Assembly: GCA_036560705.1 (NCBI GenBank)
Contig: DATBQR010000109.1
Location: 1-64,000 of the forward strand
From: RBG-16-66-20 sp036560705
Lineage (GTDB): Bacteria; Pseudomonadota; Gammaproteobacteria; Burkholderiales; SG8-39
Direction: 5' to 3'
Length of the DNA stretch: 64,000 nt
A program made the position numbers and the translations under genes. The first letter of the stretch is position 1. Each line of letters starts with the position of its first letter. The notes below the pieces were generated by a model. The model had not been told where the DNA came from. It made no database searches and saw only the letters and a list, made by a program, of their open reading frames with translations. Positions 8,920 to 17,552 of the stretch are shown piece by piece.

Positions 8920-8980
8920 GCATCCATGGCATTCCGAATCTCCGTTTGTCCCTCTGTAGATGCGCGCTCATCATGGATGC
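8920..8980. promoter_or_regulatory. 9-bp inverted repeat in lysR/DUF2917 divergent region
   Basis: GCATCCATG at 8920-8928 and CATGGATGC at 8972-8980 are exact inverted copies with 43 bases between. They lie between the divergent LysR and DUF2917 start codons, where a LysR dimer pair would be expected to bind. The role is inferred from position only. Confidence 0.4.
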
Positions 8981-9007
8981 ACGTAAAACATGTGTCAAGG
9001 AGCTCTC

Positions 9008-9265
9008 ATGGATCTCAGCCAGATCACCGCCAGCATCCCAGTCCATCCCAGCCGGCCGCTGCGCGTGCGCAACGCCTTCGGGCGGCGCATCGCGGTCGTG
9101 GAAGGCCACGTCTGGGTCACGCAGGATGGCGACCCGCGCGATATCGTCCTCGGCGCGGGCGACGATTTCCTGTTCGACCGGCCCGTCGACGCGCTGGTAT
9201 CGGCGCTCGGCGGCGAAGCCCGCATCCTGCGCCAGGACGGCGTCGACGTCGGCCGGCCGGGCTGA
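9008..9265 (+). CDS. DUF2917 domain protein
   Basis: An 85-residue small protein of the DUF2917 family (cupin-like; PLRVRNAFGRRIAVVEGHVWVTQDGDPRDIVLGAGDDF region). Function unknown; the family is common in betaproteobacteria and often sits beside a LysR regulator, as here. The ATG at 9008 is preceded by AAGGAG at 8998-9003. The GNAT gene follows after 5 bases, so the pair is likely one transcript. Confidence 0.8.
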   Translation: MDLSQITASIPVHPSRPLRVRNAFGRRIAVVEGHVWVTQDGDPRDIVLGAGDDFLFDRPVDALVSALGGEARILRQDGVDVGRPG

Positions 9266-9270
9266 GCGCC

Positions 9271-9852
9271 ATGAGCGAAGCGGTCCTGTCATCCGGCACC
9301 GCCCGGCGCTATCCGGCCGAGACGGTCGAGGTGCGCGTACTGCCGGACGGGCGCCCGCTGCTGCTGCGGCCGCTCGTTTCGAAGGACGCGCAGATGCTGC
9401 AGGAATTCGTGCACGGCCTGTCGCCGCAGTCGCGCTACCAGCGCTTCCAGGGCGGCCTTAACGAGCTCGCGCCCGACCTGCTGGTCCGCCTGATGGATCT
9501 CGACTACCGCCGCAGCATGGCTTTCGCAGCGGTGGTCTTCGGGCACGGCACGCGCCGCATGATCGGCGAGGCGCGCTACGCACCCGCGCTGGACGGCTCC
9601 GGCGCGGCCGAATTCGCGCTGGCGGTGTCCGACCGCTGGCAGGGCCAGGGGCTGGGCGCGGCGCTGTTCGACAAATTACTGCGCTACGCCGAGCGCAGCG
9701 GCGTCGCGCGCATCCAGGGCGACGTGCTCCACAACAATAGCGGCATGCTGAAGCTGGCGAAGCAGTTCGGCTTCTCCCCGCGCCGGCATCCCGACGGCGC
9801 CTGGCTCACGCGCGTCGAGCGCTCGCTCGGCGCATTCGCCGTCGCGGCCTGA
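9271..9852 (+). CDS. GNAT family N-acetyltransferase
   Basis: A 193-residue acetyltransferase resembling the C-terminal acetyltransferase domain of Pat-type protein acetylases: LLLRPLVSKDAQMLQEFVHGLSPQSRYQRF... then the acetyl-CoA loop WQGQGLGAALF at about residue 118-128. It is a single GNAT domain without an acyl-CoA synthetase part. ATG 9271 lies 5 bases after the DUF2917 stop. The substrate is not deducible. Confidence 0.85.
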   Translation: MSEAVLSSGTARRYPAETVEVRVLPDGRPLLLRPLVSKDAQMLQEFVHGLSPQSRYQRFQGGLNELAPDLLVRLMDLDYRRSMAFAAVVFGHGTRRMIGEARYAPALDGSGAAEFALAVSDRWQGQGLGAALFDKLLRYAERSGVARIQGDVLHNNSGMLKLAKQFGFSPRRHPDGAWLTRVERSLGAFAVAA

Positions 9853-9860
9853 CGGCGTGG

Positions 9861-10604
9861 CTACGGCTTGACGAACTTGAGGACGAACTCGTCCTTGGGC
9901 TGAGCCGGGTCGGGCGTGTTCTTGTCGCGCGGGTCTGCGGGATTGCGCAAGAAAGTGCCTTCCGCGGCCAGGCGGAAGCCGGCGGCCTCCACTTCCCTGC
10001 GCAGGAACGCTTCTTCGATACGGTGCAGCGTGCCGGACTCGGAAATGCCGGTGCCGGGCCGCCCCGCGTGGTCGGCGATCACATACATGCCTCCTGGCTT
10101 GAGCGCGGCGAATACCGCCCGGTTCACCCGGGCGCGGTCGACGCCGATCCAGCCGAAGTCGTGATAGTTGAACATCAGGGTGACGAGGTCGAGTCCGTTC
10201 GTGGCGACTTCGGCAGGCGCAGGGTCTTCGAATGGCCGCACGACGGGAACGATGTTGGCCGCGGCCGGATTCTTCGCCCTCTCCGCCAGCGGCGCCGCCG
10301 GATTCGGCTGCCGGCTCTGCCCGTAGACGCGGCCGGCCGGTCCGACGCCGCGCGCGATCAATTCGGTGGTGTAGCCGCCGCCGGCGGCCAGATCCAGCGC
10401 CACCATGCCGGGCCGCAGGCCGATGAAAGCCAGCATCTGGTCCGGCTTGCGCCGGATATCGTTGGTCCGGTCGGCCGGGCGGCGGTCCGGGCTGGCGAGG
10501 ATCTCGGCAATACGTTCGCTGGAAAGCGTGCCCGAGGGCGCGGTCGTGCCGGCGCAAGCGCCGAGGAGCAGCGTGGCTGCAGCGAGCAGCGCGATTCGAT
10601 TCAT
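9861..10604 (-). CDS. exported lipoprotein with class I SAM methyltransferase fold
   Basis: A 247-residue protein with a lipoprotein signal (lipobox LLGAC, Cys17) followed by a Rossmann methyltransferase domain. The SAM-binding motif I is LDLAAGGGYTTELIA at about 70-84, and DLVTLMFNYHDF and FAALKPGGMYVIADH correspond to later motifs. A SAM-dependent enzyme beyond the inner membrane is odd because SAM is cytosolic; such families exist in proteobacteria but their reaction is unknown. It is convergent with the GNAT gene, 8 bases apart. Confidence 0.75.
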   Translation of the reverse strand: MNRIALLAAATLLLGACAGTTAPSGTLSSERIAEILASPDRRPADRTNDIRRKPDQMLAFIGLRPGMVALDLAAGGGYTTELIARGVGPAGRVYGQSRQPNPAAPLAERAKNPAAANIVPVVRPFEDPAPAEVATNGLDLVTLMFNYHDFGWIGVDRARVNRAVFAALKPGGMYVIADHAGRPGTGISESGTLHRIEEAFLRREVEAAGFRLAAEGTFLRNPADPRDKNTPDPAQPKDEFVLKFVKP

Positions 10605-10701
10605 GGCTTGTCCTTCAAGGTGGATTTGTCCCGTTCCAGCTTACCGCTAAAAATACGCGCCGATGAAAAATTCCGCCCCGGCTTCCCGTCTCCGTCGCAA
10701 T

Positions 10702-11106
10702 TCAGGACGCCGGTTCCGGCACCACTTGCTGCCAGCCCTCGGGGCAGTCCGCCACGTAGGGGTAGTAGGTGTTCGCGCTGGCGCAGAAATACCAGAACGG
10801 CGTATCCGCCGGCGGCGCGCCGTAGTAGTAGTCGGGCGACGAGGGCGGGTAAAGGGAAAACGGCGGGTAAAACGGCGCGAACGGCGCCGCTCCGATGAAC
10901 ACGCCTGCGTGAAATCTCGGCGCGAAGCGGTGGCCGCCGGAAAAATGCCCGCCATGGCCGCCCGGAAAACCCGCATGGCTGCCCGAAGAGCCCGCGTGGC
11001 CAGAATGCCCTCCGCCATGGCCGCCGCGCGCGATGGCCGCGCCGGAGGCAACGGCGCATCCGACCAACATCGCTCCCAGCACCAGCGTTCGACGCCAGCG
11101 TTTCAT
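10702..11106 (-). CDS. exported Gly/His-rich protein with C-terminal WQQV motif
   Basis: A 134-residue hypothetical secreted protein. After a signal peptide (KRWRRTLVLGAMLVGCAVASGAAIA) comes a Gly/His/Ser-rich tract (about 27-62), a Pro/Tyr-rich middle and a C-terminus FWYFCASANTYYPYVADCPEGWQQV. The two Cys in this tail may pair. The same tail occurs in the protein at 60846-61217. Start ATG 11106 is chosen at the signal peptide; an in-frame start at 11142 adds 12 residues. Envelope location is inferred; metal binding by the His tract is only a guess. Confidence 0.65.
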   Translation of the reverse strand: MKRWRRTLVLGAMLVGCAVASGAAIARGGHGGGHSGHAGSSGSHAGFPGGHGGHFSGGHRFAPRFHAGVFIGAAPFAPFYPPFSLYPPSSPDYYYGAPPADTPFWYFCASANTYYPYVADCPEGWQQVVPEPAS

Positions 11107-11202
11107 AGGAAGATAGACAGGTTCACGCCGGAAATATTCCACCCGTTACAATCCTGATACGTTCGCCCTCAGGAAAAACCCCACTACCAAGGAGGTAGGC
11201 AC

Positions 11203-11808
11203 ATGAAACTCTACTATTCCCCGGGCGCCTGTTCGCTCGCGCCGCACATCGCCATGCGCGAGGCCGGCATCGCGGTCGACCTGCAGAAAGTGGACCTCAA
11301 GGCCAAGCAGTACGCCGGCGGCGACTACAAGCAGGTGAACGGCAAGGGTTACGTGCCCGCCGTCGCGATGGACGACGGCACCGTGCTCACCGAGTGCCCG
11401 GTCATCCTGCAGTACATCGCCGACCAGAAGCCGGAAGCCGGACTCGCGCCCAAGCCCGGCGACAAGGCGCGCTACAAGCTGCAGGAGTGGCTCAACTTCA
11501 CGACCTCGGAAATGCACAAGGGCATGGGCAATTTCTTCAATCCCGCGCTGACGGAGGAATGGCGCAAGGCGGTGACCGACCGTCTCGGCATCCGCCTGGA
11601 CTGGCTCTCGAAGCAGCTCGAGGGCAAGCAGTACCTCATGGGCGACAAGTTCACCGTGGCGGACGCCTACCTGTTCACCATCCTCAACTGGGCGGGGCCG
11701 TCCAAATTCGACCTCTCCAAGTGGCCGACCATCACGGATTACCACAAGCGCGTCGCGCAACGCCCGAAAGTGCAGGAAGCGCTGAAGGCGGAAGGCCTGG
11801 TGAAGTAG
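11203..11808 (+). CDS. glutathione S-transferase, beta class
   Basis: A 201-residue cytoplasmic glutathione transferase. The thioredoxin-like N-domain (1-80) carries the beta-class Cys10 (SPGACSLAPH) and the cis-Pro/TECPVILQYIAD glutathione motif; the helical C-domain spans 87-201 (GDKFTVADAYLF is the N-capping motif). Beta-class enzymes conjugate glutathione or act as thiol reductases on xenobiotics and oxidants. A strong AAGGAGG site lies just before ATG 11203; TACAAT at 11147-11152 may be the -10 box. The dioxygenase gene follows after 11 bases. Confidence 0.92.
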   Translation: MKLYYSPGACSLAPHIAMREAGIAVDLQKVDLKAKQYAGGDYKQVNGKGYVPAVAMDDGTVLTECPVILQYIADQKPEAGLAPKPGDKARYKLQEWLNFTTSEMHKGMGNFFNPALTEEWRKAVTDRLGIRLDWLSKQLEGKQYLMGDKFTVADAYLFTILNWAGPSKFDLSKWPTITDYHKRVAQRPKVQEALKAEGLVK

Positions 11809-11819
11809 AAATAGCCGCA

Positions 11820-12614
11820 ATGGGGGCGCTGCCCACCCTGTTCCTGTCGCACGGTTCGCCGATGCACGCGCTGCAGCCGGGCGCGGTGCGCGGCGTCTGG
11901 GAGGGCATCGCGCACCGCCTGCCGCGCCCGAAGGCGATCCTCGTCGCCTCGGCGCACTGGGAGACGAACATCCCCGCCGTCACGGGCGCGGCGAAGCCGG
12001 AAACCATCCACGATTTCCACGGTTTCCCGAAACCGCTTTACGAAATCCGGTATCCGGCCAACGGGGATCCTGCGTTGGCTTCCCGTACCCTGGCTTTGCT
12101 GAAAGATTTCAAGGCAGCGGCAGATCCGGTCCGCGGCCTCGATCACGGGGCCTGGTCGCCCCTGCTCCACATGTACCCGAAGGCCGACATCCCGGTGGTG
12201 CAGATATCGGTGCAGACCGGACTCGGTACGCAACACCACCTCGCGCTGGGCCGCGCCCTCGCGCCGCTTGCCGGCGAAAACGTCCTGATCATCGGTTCGG
12301 GCCACCTGACGCACAACCTGCGCGACCGGGCTCGCGACGAAAATGCGGGCGGACCAGCGCCGTACGCGCTCGCGTTCCAGGATTGGGTGAAGCAGCGCAT
12401 CGACCGCCACGCGCTCGACGAACTCGCGGATTACCGCCGCCTCACGCCGGACGGCGTGCGCGCGCACCCCACCGACGAGCATTTCCTGCCGCTGTACGTC
12501 GCGCTGGGCGCAGCGGGCGCGGACTACCGCGCCGAGCGGCTCTATGACGGCATCGAAATGGGCGCGCTGGCGATGGACGCCTACCTGTTCAGCGCGCCCG
12601 CCGGCGCTCGATGA
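11820..12614 (+). CDS. ygiD: extradiol dioxygenase of the 4,5-DOPA dioxygenase (YgiD/LigB) family
   Basis: A 264-residue class III extradiol ring-cleavage enzyme. Likely metal ligands are His11 (LSHGSP), His46 (SAHWET) and His216 (AHPTDEH); His109 (DHGAW) and the SGHLTH segment around 160-165 complete the pocket. The plant and E. coli YgiD relatives open DOPA at the 4,5 position using a divalent metal. ATG 11820 is 11 bases after the GST stop, suggesting an operon for aromatic or electrophile handling. It is tail-to-tail with tetR, only one base apart. Confidence 0.85.
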   Translation: MGALPTLFLSHGSPMHALQPGAVRGVWEGIAHRLPRPKAILVASAHWETNIPAVTGAAKPETIHDFHGFPKPLYEIRYPANGDPALASRTLALLKDFKAAADPVRGLDHGAWSPLLHMYPKADIPVVQISVQTGLGTQHHLALGRALAPLAGENVLIIGSGHLTHNLRDRARDENAGGPAPYALAFQDWVKQRIDRHALDELADYRRLTPDGVRAHPTDEHFLPLYVALGAAGADYRAERLYDGIEMGALAMDAYLFSAPAGAR

Positions 12615-12615
12615 T

Positions 12616-13230
12616 TCAGCGGCGCCGGCTCGCGACGTGCGCCGCGACCAGCCGGCGCGCCCTGCCCCGCAACAGTCCCGGACCCGGCTCCATCAGCCGC
12701 AGGCGGACCAGGCCGACGGTGAACGCGCAGGTGTCCAGCGCGGCCAGGTCGGGACGCAGGCCGGGCCGCAGCAGCCCGGCGCGCGACGCGCGGCGGTAGA
12801 CCCGGGCGAGCTGCGCGGTGTAGCGCGCGGTGCGCGTCGCCTGCCGCCGCAGTTCGCGCGCGAATTCGTCCACGTATTCGCAGCGGAAATTCATGATCGA
12901 GAACACCGTGCGGGCGGCCGGGTTGTGGTCGATCTCCTCCAGCAGCGTGAGCAGCATGCGCTCCACGTCGGCGAGCGGGTCGTCCCCGGCCGCCGGCGAC
13001 AGCGCCAGGTCGATGCGGTCCAGCAGCGGCAGCGACACCTGCTCGCGCATCCGGTAGAACAGCTCCGCCTTGTTGCGGAAATGCCAGTAGACCGCGCCGC
13101 GCGTCACCCCCGCGGCGCGCGCGACCTGCTCCAGCGAGGTGCGCGCGACGCCCTGCCGGGCGAATACCCCGCGCGCCGCCCGCAGCACCCGGCGGCGCGT
13201 CTGTTCGGCCTCCTGCTTGGTGCGGCGCAC
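12616..13230 (-). CDS. TetR/AcrR-family repressor of the adjacent RND efflux operon
   Basis: A 204-residue TetR-family regulator with GTG start. The DNA-binding region at 12-58 (ARGVFARQGVARTSLEQVARAAGVTRGAVYWHFRNKAELF) matches the AcrR/TtgR class, and the C-terminal ligand domain is all-helical. It diverges from the RND operon; an AcrR-type palindrome lies between them, so it very probably represses both directions until a drug-like ligand binds. Confidence 0.92.
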   Translation of the reverse strand: MRRTKQEAEQTRRRVLRAARGVFARQGVARTSLEQVARAAGVTRGAVYWHFRNKAELFYRMREQVSLPLLDRIDLALSPAAGDDPLADVERMLLTLLEEIDHNPAARTVFSIMNFRCEYVDEFARELRRQATRTARYTAQLARVYRRASRAGLLRPGLRPDLAALDTCAFTVGLVRLRLMEPGPGLLRGRARRLVAAHVASRRR

Positions 13231-13247
13231 GGGTCACACGGTCATAA

Positions 13248-13275
13248 TTGACATACACGGACGAATGTATATCCT
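13248..13275 (+). promoter_or_regulatory. RND operon promoter with overlapping AcrR-type operator
   Basis: TTGACA at 13248-13253 and TATCCT at 13270-13275 (16-base spacer) form a sigma70-like promoter for the efflux operon. The segment 13250-13273 reads ACATACA, then 5 bases, then GAATGTAT and matches the published E. coli AcrR operator (TACATACA...GAATGTATG) at both half-sites. Binding of the adjacent TetR protein here would block the promoter. Confidence 0.7.
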
Positions 13276-13303
13276 CTCCCGCTTCGGGTCAAAGCCGCTC
13301 ACC

Positions 13304-14458
13304 ATGTCCACGTATTTCAAGGGATTCTGCATCGTCCTCGCCGTTGCCGCCGCCGCCGGCTGCGGCCCGTCCAAGCCCGCGGCCCAGGCGCCCGCGGCGG
13401 TCCAGGCGGCGGTGATCGAGGTCTCGCCGCAGAGCGTGCCGGTCGTGATCGAGGCCGTCGGCCAGGTCGAGGGCTCCAAGCAGGTCGACGTGCGCGCGCG
13501 CGTTTCCGGCATCCTGCTGAAGCGCCTCTACACCGAGGGCGAAGTGGTGCGCGAGGGCCGCCCGCTGTTCCAGATCGACCCGGAACCGTTCGAGATCGCC
13601 CTCGCGCAGGCGCGCTCGCAGCTCGCGCAGGAGCAGGCGCGCAACGAGCAGGCGCGCCGCGAATCGCTGCGGCTGAAATCGCTCGCCGAGCAGAAGGTGA
13701 TCAGCCAGAAGGAATACGACGACGCCGGCTCGGCGCTGAAGCTCTCCGATGCCTCGCTCGCCACGGCGGCGGCGGTGGTCCGCCAGGCGGAGCTGAATCT
13801 CTCCTACACGCAGGTCACCGCGCCGGTGACCGGGGTCAGCGGGCGCGCCGCGCGCACCGAGGGCAACCTCGTCACCGCCGGCCAGGACACCAGCCTGCTC
13901 ACCACCATCAACCGCATCCAGCCCGTGTGGGTGCGCTTCAGCATCTCCGCTTCCGACCTGGCGAGGATCCCGGGCGGCGAACTGCCCTCGGCGAAGGCCA
14001 TGAAGGTGCGCCTGCAGCTGCCGGACGGCTCGCTCTACCCGGCGCCGGGCCGGCTCAATTTCGCCGCCTCGGAGATCGACCAGCGGCTCGGCACGCGGCA
14101 GCTGCGCGCCGAATTCGACAACGCCGGGGAAAAGCTGCTGCCCGGGCAATTCGCCCGGGTGCAGATCGTCGCCGGCGATCGCGCCGACGCCTTCCTGGTG
14201 CCGCAGACCGCGGTGCTGCAGAACGAGAAGGGGTTCTTCGTGTTCGTGCTGGACGGCGAAGGCAAGGCGGCGATCCGGCCGGTGACGCCCGGCGACTGGG
14301 TCGGCGCCGACTGGGCGATCCTCGGCGGACTGAAAAAGGGCGACCGCGTCGTCACGGACAACCTGATGCGGCTGCGCCCCGGCAGCGCGGTGACCGCGGC
14401 CGCTCCCGCATCGGCCCCGGCTCCGGCCGGCGCCCCGGCTCCCGCCGCCGCCAAGTAG
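13304..14458 (+). CDS. RND efflux periplasmic adaptor lipoprotein (AcrA/MexA/TtgA type)
   Basis: A 384-residue membrane fusion protein linking the RND pump to the outer membrane channel. The lipobox ends at Cys20 (AAAAGC), the barrel-sandwich/lipoyl halves flank a helical hairpin at about 95-165, followed by the beta-barrel and membrane-proximal domains; the tail is Ala/Pro-rich. First gene of a three-gene operon. ATG 13304 is used; an ATG at 13265 would start inside the operator and is rejected. Confidence 0.93.
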   Translation: MSTYFKGFCIVLAVAAAAGCGPSKPAAQAPAAVQAAVIEVSPQSVPVVIEAVGQVEGSKQVDVRARVSGILLKRLYTEGEVVREGRPLFQIDPEPFEIALAQARSQLAQEQARNEQARRESLRLKSLAEQKVISQKEYDDAGSALKLSDASLATAAAVVRQAELNLSYTQVTAPVTGVSGRAARTEGNLVTAGQDTSLLTTINRIQPVWVRFSISASDLARIPGGELPSAKAMKVRLQLPDGSLYPAPGRLNFAASEIDQRLGTRQLRAEFDNAGEKLLPGQFARVQIVAGDRADAFLVPQTAVLQNEKGFFVFVLDGEGKAAIRPVTPGDWVGADWAILGGLKKGDRVVTDNLMRLRPGSAVTAAAPASAPAPAGAPAPAAAK

Positions 14459-14465
14459 CGCCCCC

Positions 14466-17400
14466 GTGACGCGCTTCTTCATCGGCCGGCCGATTTTCGC
14501 CGGCGTCATCTCGATCGTGATCACGCTCGCGGGGCTGGTCGCCTCGCGCGTGCTGCCGATCGCGCAGTATCCGGAGATCGCACCGCCGACGGTCACCGTC
14601 ACCGCCGCCTATCCCGGCGCCAGCGCCGAGACCATCGCGCGCACGGTGGCCGCGCCGATCGAGGAGCAATTGTCCGGCGTCGAAGGCCTGCTCTACTACA
14701 CCTCCTCGTCCGCTTCCAACGGCTCGCTCACCATCACCGCCACCTTCGAGGTGGGCACCGACATCAACAACGCGGTGATCCAGGTCAACAACCGGGTGCA
14801 GATCGCCACGCCGCGCCTGCCCGACGACGTGCGGCGCGGCGGCGTGGTGGTGCAGAAGCGCTCCAGCGACATCCTGATGGCGGTGGCGGTGAAATCCGGC
14901 GACCCGCGCTACGACACGCTGTTCCTCAGCAACTACATGACCGTGAACGTGCTGGACGTGATCAAGCGCGTGCCGGGCGTGGCCGACGCCTTCATCTTCG
15001 GCGCGCGCGACTATTCAATGCGAGTCTGGCTGAAGCCGGACCGCATGGCGCAGCTCGGCGTCACCACCACCGACGTCGCCAACGCGATCCGCGCGCAGAA
15101 CGCGCAATACGCCGCCGGCAAGATCGGGCAGGAGCCGGCGCCCGATTCGCAGTCGACGGTCTACACCGTCACCGCGCAGGGGCGGCTGCTCGAGCCCGAA
15201 CAGTTCGGCAACATCATCCTGCGCTCCAGCGGGCCGGGCGGCACGCTGCGCCTGAAGGACGTCGCGCGCCTGGAACTCGGCGCAGTCGCCTACGACGCCT
15301 TCACCTCGGTGGACGGCCAGCCCACGGTCGGCGTCGCGGTGTTCCTGCAGTCGGGCGCCAACGCGCTCAGCGTGGCGCAGTCGGTGATCGCCACCATGAA
15401 CGACCTGGCGCACGCCTTCCCGGAAGGCGTGGACTACATCGTCCCCTACGACTCGACGCGCTTCATCGAGGCGTCGATCAGGGAAGTCGTCCACACGCTG
15501 CTGATCGCCGCGCTGCTGGTGATCGGCGTGGTGTTCCTGTTCCTGCAGAACTGGCGCGCGACGCTGATCCCGGTGATCGCCGTGCCGGTATCGCTGATCG
15601 GCACCTTCGCCGGCCTGTACGCCTTCGGCTACTCGATCAACACGCTGACCCTGTTCGCGATGGTGCTCGCCATCGGCATCGTGGTGGACGACGCCATCGT
15701 GGTGCTGGAGAACGTCGAGCGCCTGATGGCCGAGCGCGGCCTGTCGCCGCGCGAGGCGGCCATCGAGGCGATGCGCGAAGTGGCCGCCGCGGTGGTCGCG
15801 ATCGTGCTGGTGCTGTGCGCGGTATTCATCCCGGTCGCTTTCCTCGGCGGCATCGCCGGGCGGCTGTACCAGCAGTTCGCCGTCACGGTCGCCATCGCGG
15901 TGGTGATCTCCGGCATGGTCGCGCTGACGCTGTCGCCCGCGATGTGCGCGCTGCTGCTCAGGCCCAGCCACAAGGAGTCGCCCGTTTTCCGGCCGTTCAA
16001 CCGCGGCTTTGCCGCGCTCAGCCGCGGCTACCTCGCCGGCGTGCGCTGGCTCCTGGGCCACGCGGCGCTGGCGCTGGCGGCCTTCGCGGTGGTGGCGGGC
16101 CTTTCGTTCTGGCTGATCCACCGCGTACCCACCGGTTTCGTGCCGGGCGAGGACATGGGCTACCTCTACGGCGGCGTCATCCTGCCCGACGGCGCCACGC
16201 TGACGCGCACCGGGCGCCTCGGCGCCGAGGTGCAGAAGACGCTGCTGGCGAATCCCGCGGTGGACCACGTGTTCGTGATCACCGGCTTCGACCTGATCGG
16301 CGGCGGCAACAAGACCAATACCGCGACCATGTTCGTCGCCCTCAAGCGCTGGGACGAACGCAAGGTCAGCGGCAGCGACATGGTCGGCTACGTCTACGCG
16401 AAGACGGCGGCGATGCGCGAGGGCCTGGTGCTCGCCTTCAACCCGCCGCCGATTCGCGGCCTGGGCACCGCCGCGGGCTTCGAGTTCTACCTGCAGAACC
16501 GGGCCGACAGCGACCCGAAGCGCCTCGACCAGACGCTGCAGCAGTTCCTCGGCGAGCTGCGCAAGCGCGCGGACCTGACCGGCATCAACAGCTTCTACCG
16601 CATCGCCGCGCCGCAGATCTATGTCGACGTGGACCGCGAGAAGGCGCTCGCGCTCGGCGTTCCCCTGTCCGACGTGTTCGACGCGCTGCAGGGAACCATG
16701 GGCTCGATCTACGTCAACGACTTCAACAAGTTCGGGCGCACCTACCGCGTGCAGATCCAGGCCGACGCGCCTTACCGCCTGAAAGCCGAGGACCTGGGCA
16801 ACGTCTACGTGCGCTCGGTGAACGGCGATATGCTGCCGCTCAAGGCGCTGCTCACGATCCGGCGCCTGGTCGGACCGGAGCAGCTCGACCGCTTCAACGG
16901 CTTCGTCTCGGCGAAGGTGCTCGGCGGCGGCGCGCCCGGCATCAGCTCCGGCCAGGCGATCGCCGCGGTGGAGGAAGTGGCCGCGAAAACCCTGCCCCCC
17001 GGCTACTACGTCGCCTGGTCGGGCCAGGCGTTCCAGGAGAAGCGCATCGGCAAGGCGGCGATCTTCGCCTTTTCCTTCGCCATCATCATGGTATTCCTGA
17101 TCCTCGCCGCGCAGTTCGAGCGCTGGTCGCTGCCGCTCGCCGTGCTGCTCGCCGTGCCCTTCGCCGTGCTGGGCGCGCTCGCCGCGGTGCTGCTGCGCGG
17201 CAGCGCCAACGACATCTACTTCCAGATCGGCCTGGTGGTGCTGATCGGCCTTTCCGCGAAGAACGCGATCCTGATCGTGGAATTCGCCACGCAGAAACAG
17301 GCCGAGGGCATGTCGGTCCTCGACTCGGCGCTGGAGGCGGCGCGGCTGCGCTTCCGGCCGATCGTCATGACGTCGCTCGCGTTCGTGCTGGGCGTCATGC

Positions 17401-17552
17401 CCCTGGTCTTCGCCAGCGGCGCCGGCGCCGGCGCGCGCCAGTCGATGGGCACCGGCGTGTTCGGCGGCATGCTCGCCGCCACCTTCATCGCCACGCTGTT
17501 CGTGCCGCTGTTCTTCGTCCTGCTGACGCGGGACAGGAAGCCGGCGCCATGA
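14466..17552 (+). CDS. RND multidrug efflux permease (HAE1 family)
   Basis: A 1028-residue inner-membrane proton/drug antiporter of the AcrB/MexB class with 12 predicted membrane helices and two large periplasmic loops. Asp408-Asp409 in GIVVDDAIVV of TM4 are the proton-relay pair; the N-terminus FFIGRPIFAGVISIVITLAG is typical. GTG start 7 bases after the adaptor stop. The stop overlaps the next gene's ATG (ATGA), showing translational coupling. Confidence 0.95.
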   Translation: MTRFFIGRPIFAGVISIVITLAGLVASRVLPIAQYPEIAPPTVTVTAAYPGASAETIARTVAAPIEEQLSGVEGLLYYTSSSASNGSLTITATFEVGTDINNAVIQVNNRVQIATPRLPDDVRRGGVVVQKRSSDILMAVAVKSGDPRYDTLFLSNYMTVNVLDVIKRVPGVADAFIFGARDYSMRVWLKPDRMAQLGVTTTDVANAIRAQNAQYAAGKIGQEPAPDSQSTVYTVTAQGRLLEPEQFGNIILRSSGPGGTLRLKDVARLELGAVAYDAFTSVDGQPTVGVAVFLQSGANALSVAQSVIATMNDLAHAFPEGVDYIVPYDSTRFIEASIREVVHTLLIAALLVIGVVFLFLQNWRATLIPVIAVPVSLIGTFAGLYAFGYSINTLTLFAMVLAIGIVVDDAIVVLENVERLMAERGLSPREAAIEAMREVAAAVVAIVLVLCAVFIPVAFLGGIAGRLYQQFAVTVAIAVVISGMVALTLSPAMCALLLRPSHKESPVFRPFNRGFAALSRGYLAGVRWLLGHAALALAAFAVVAGLSFWLIHRVPTGFVPGEDMGYLYGGVILPDGATLTRTGRLGAEVQKTLLANPAVDHVFVITGFDLIGGGNKTNTATMFVALKRWDERKVSGSDMVGYVYAKTAAMREGLVLAFNPPPIRGLGTAAGFEFYLQNRADSDPKRLDQTLQQFLGELRKRADLTGINSFYRIAAPQIYVDVDREKALALGVPLSDVFDALQGTMGSIYVNDFNKFGRTYRVQIQADAPYRLKAEDLGNVYVRSVNGDMLPLKALLTIRRLVGPEQLDRFNGFVSAKVLGGGAPGISSGQAIAAVEEVAAKTLPPGYYVAWSGQAFQEKRIGKAAIFAFSFAIIMVFLILAAQFERWSLPLAVLLAVPFAVLGALAAVLLRGSANDIYFQIGLVVLIGLSAKNAILIVEFATQKQAEGMSVLDSALEAARLRFRPIVMTSLAFVLGVMPLVFASGAGAGARQSMGTGVFGGMLAATFIATLFVPLFFVLLTRDRKPAP

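Noticed and set aside
13265..13303. Upstream ATG of the RND adaptor
   Set aside because: It would begin inside the AcrR-type operator; the ATG at 13304 directly precedes the lipoprotein signal.
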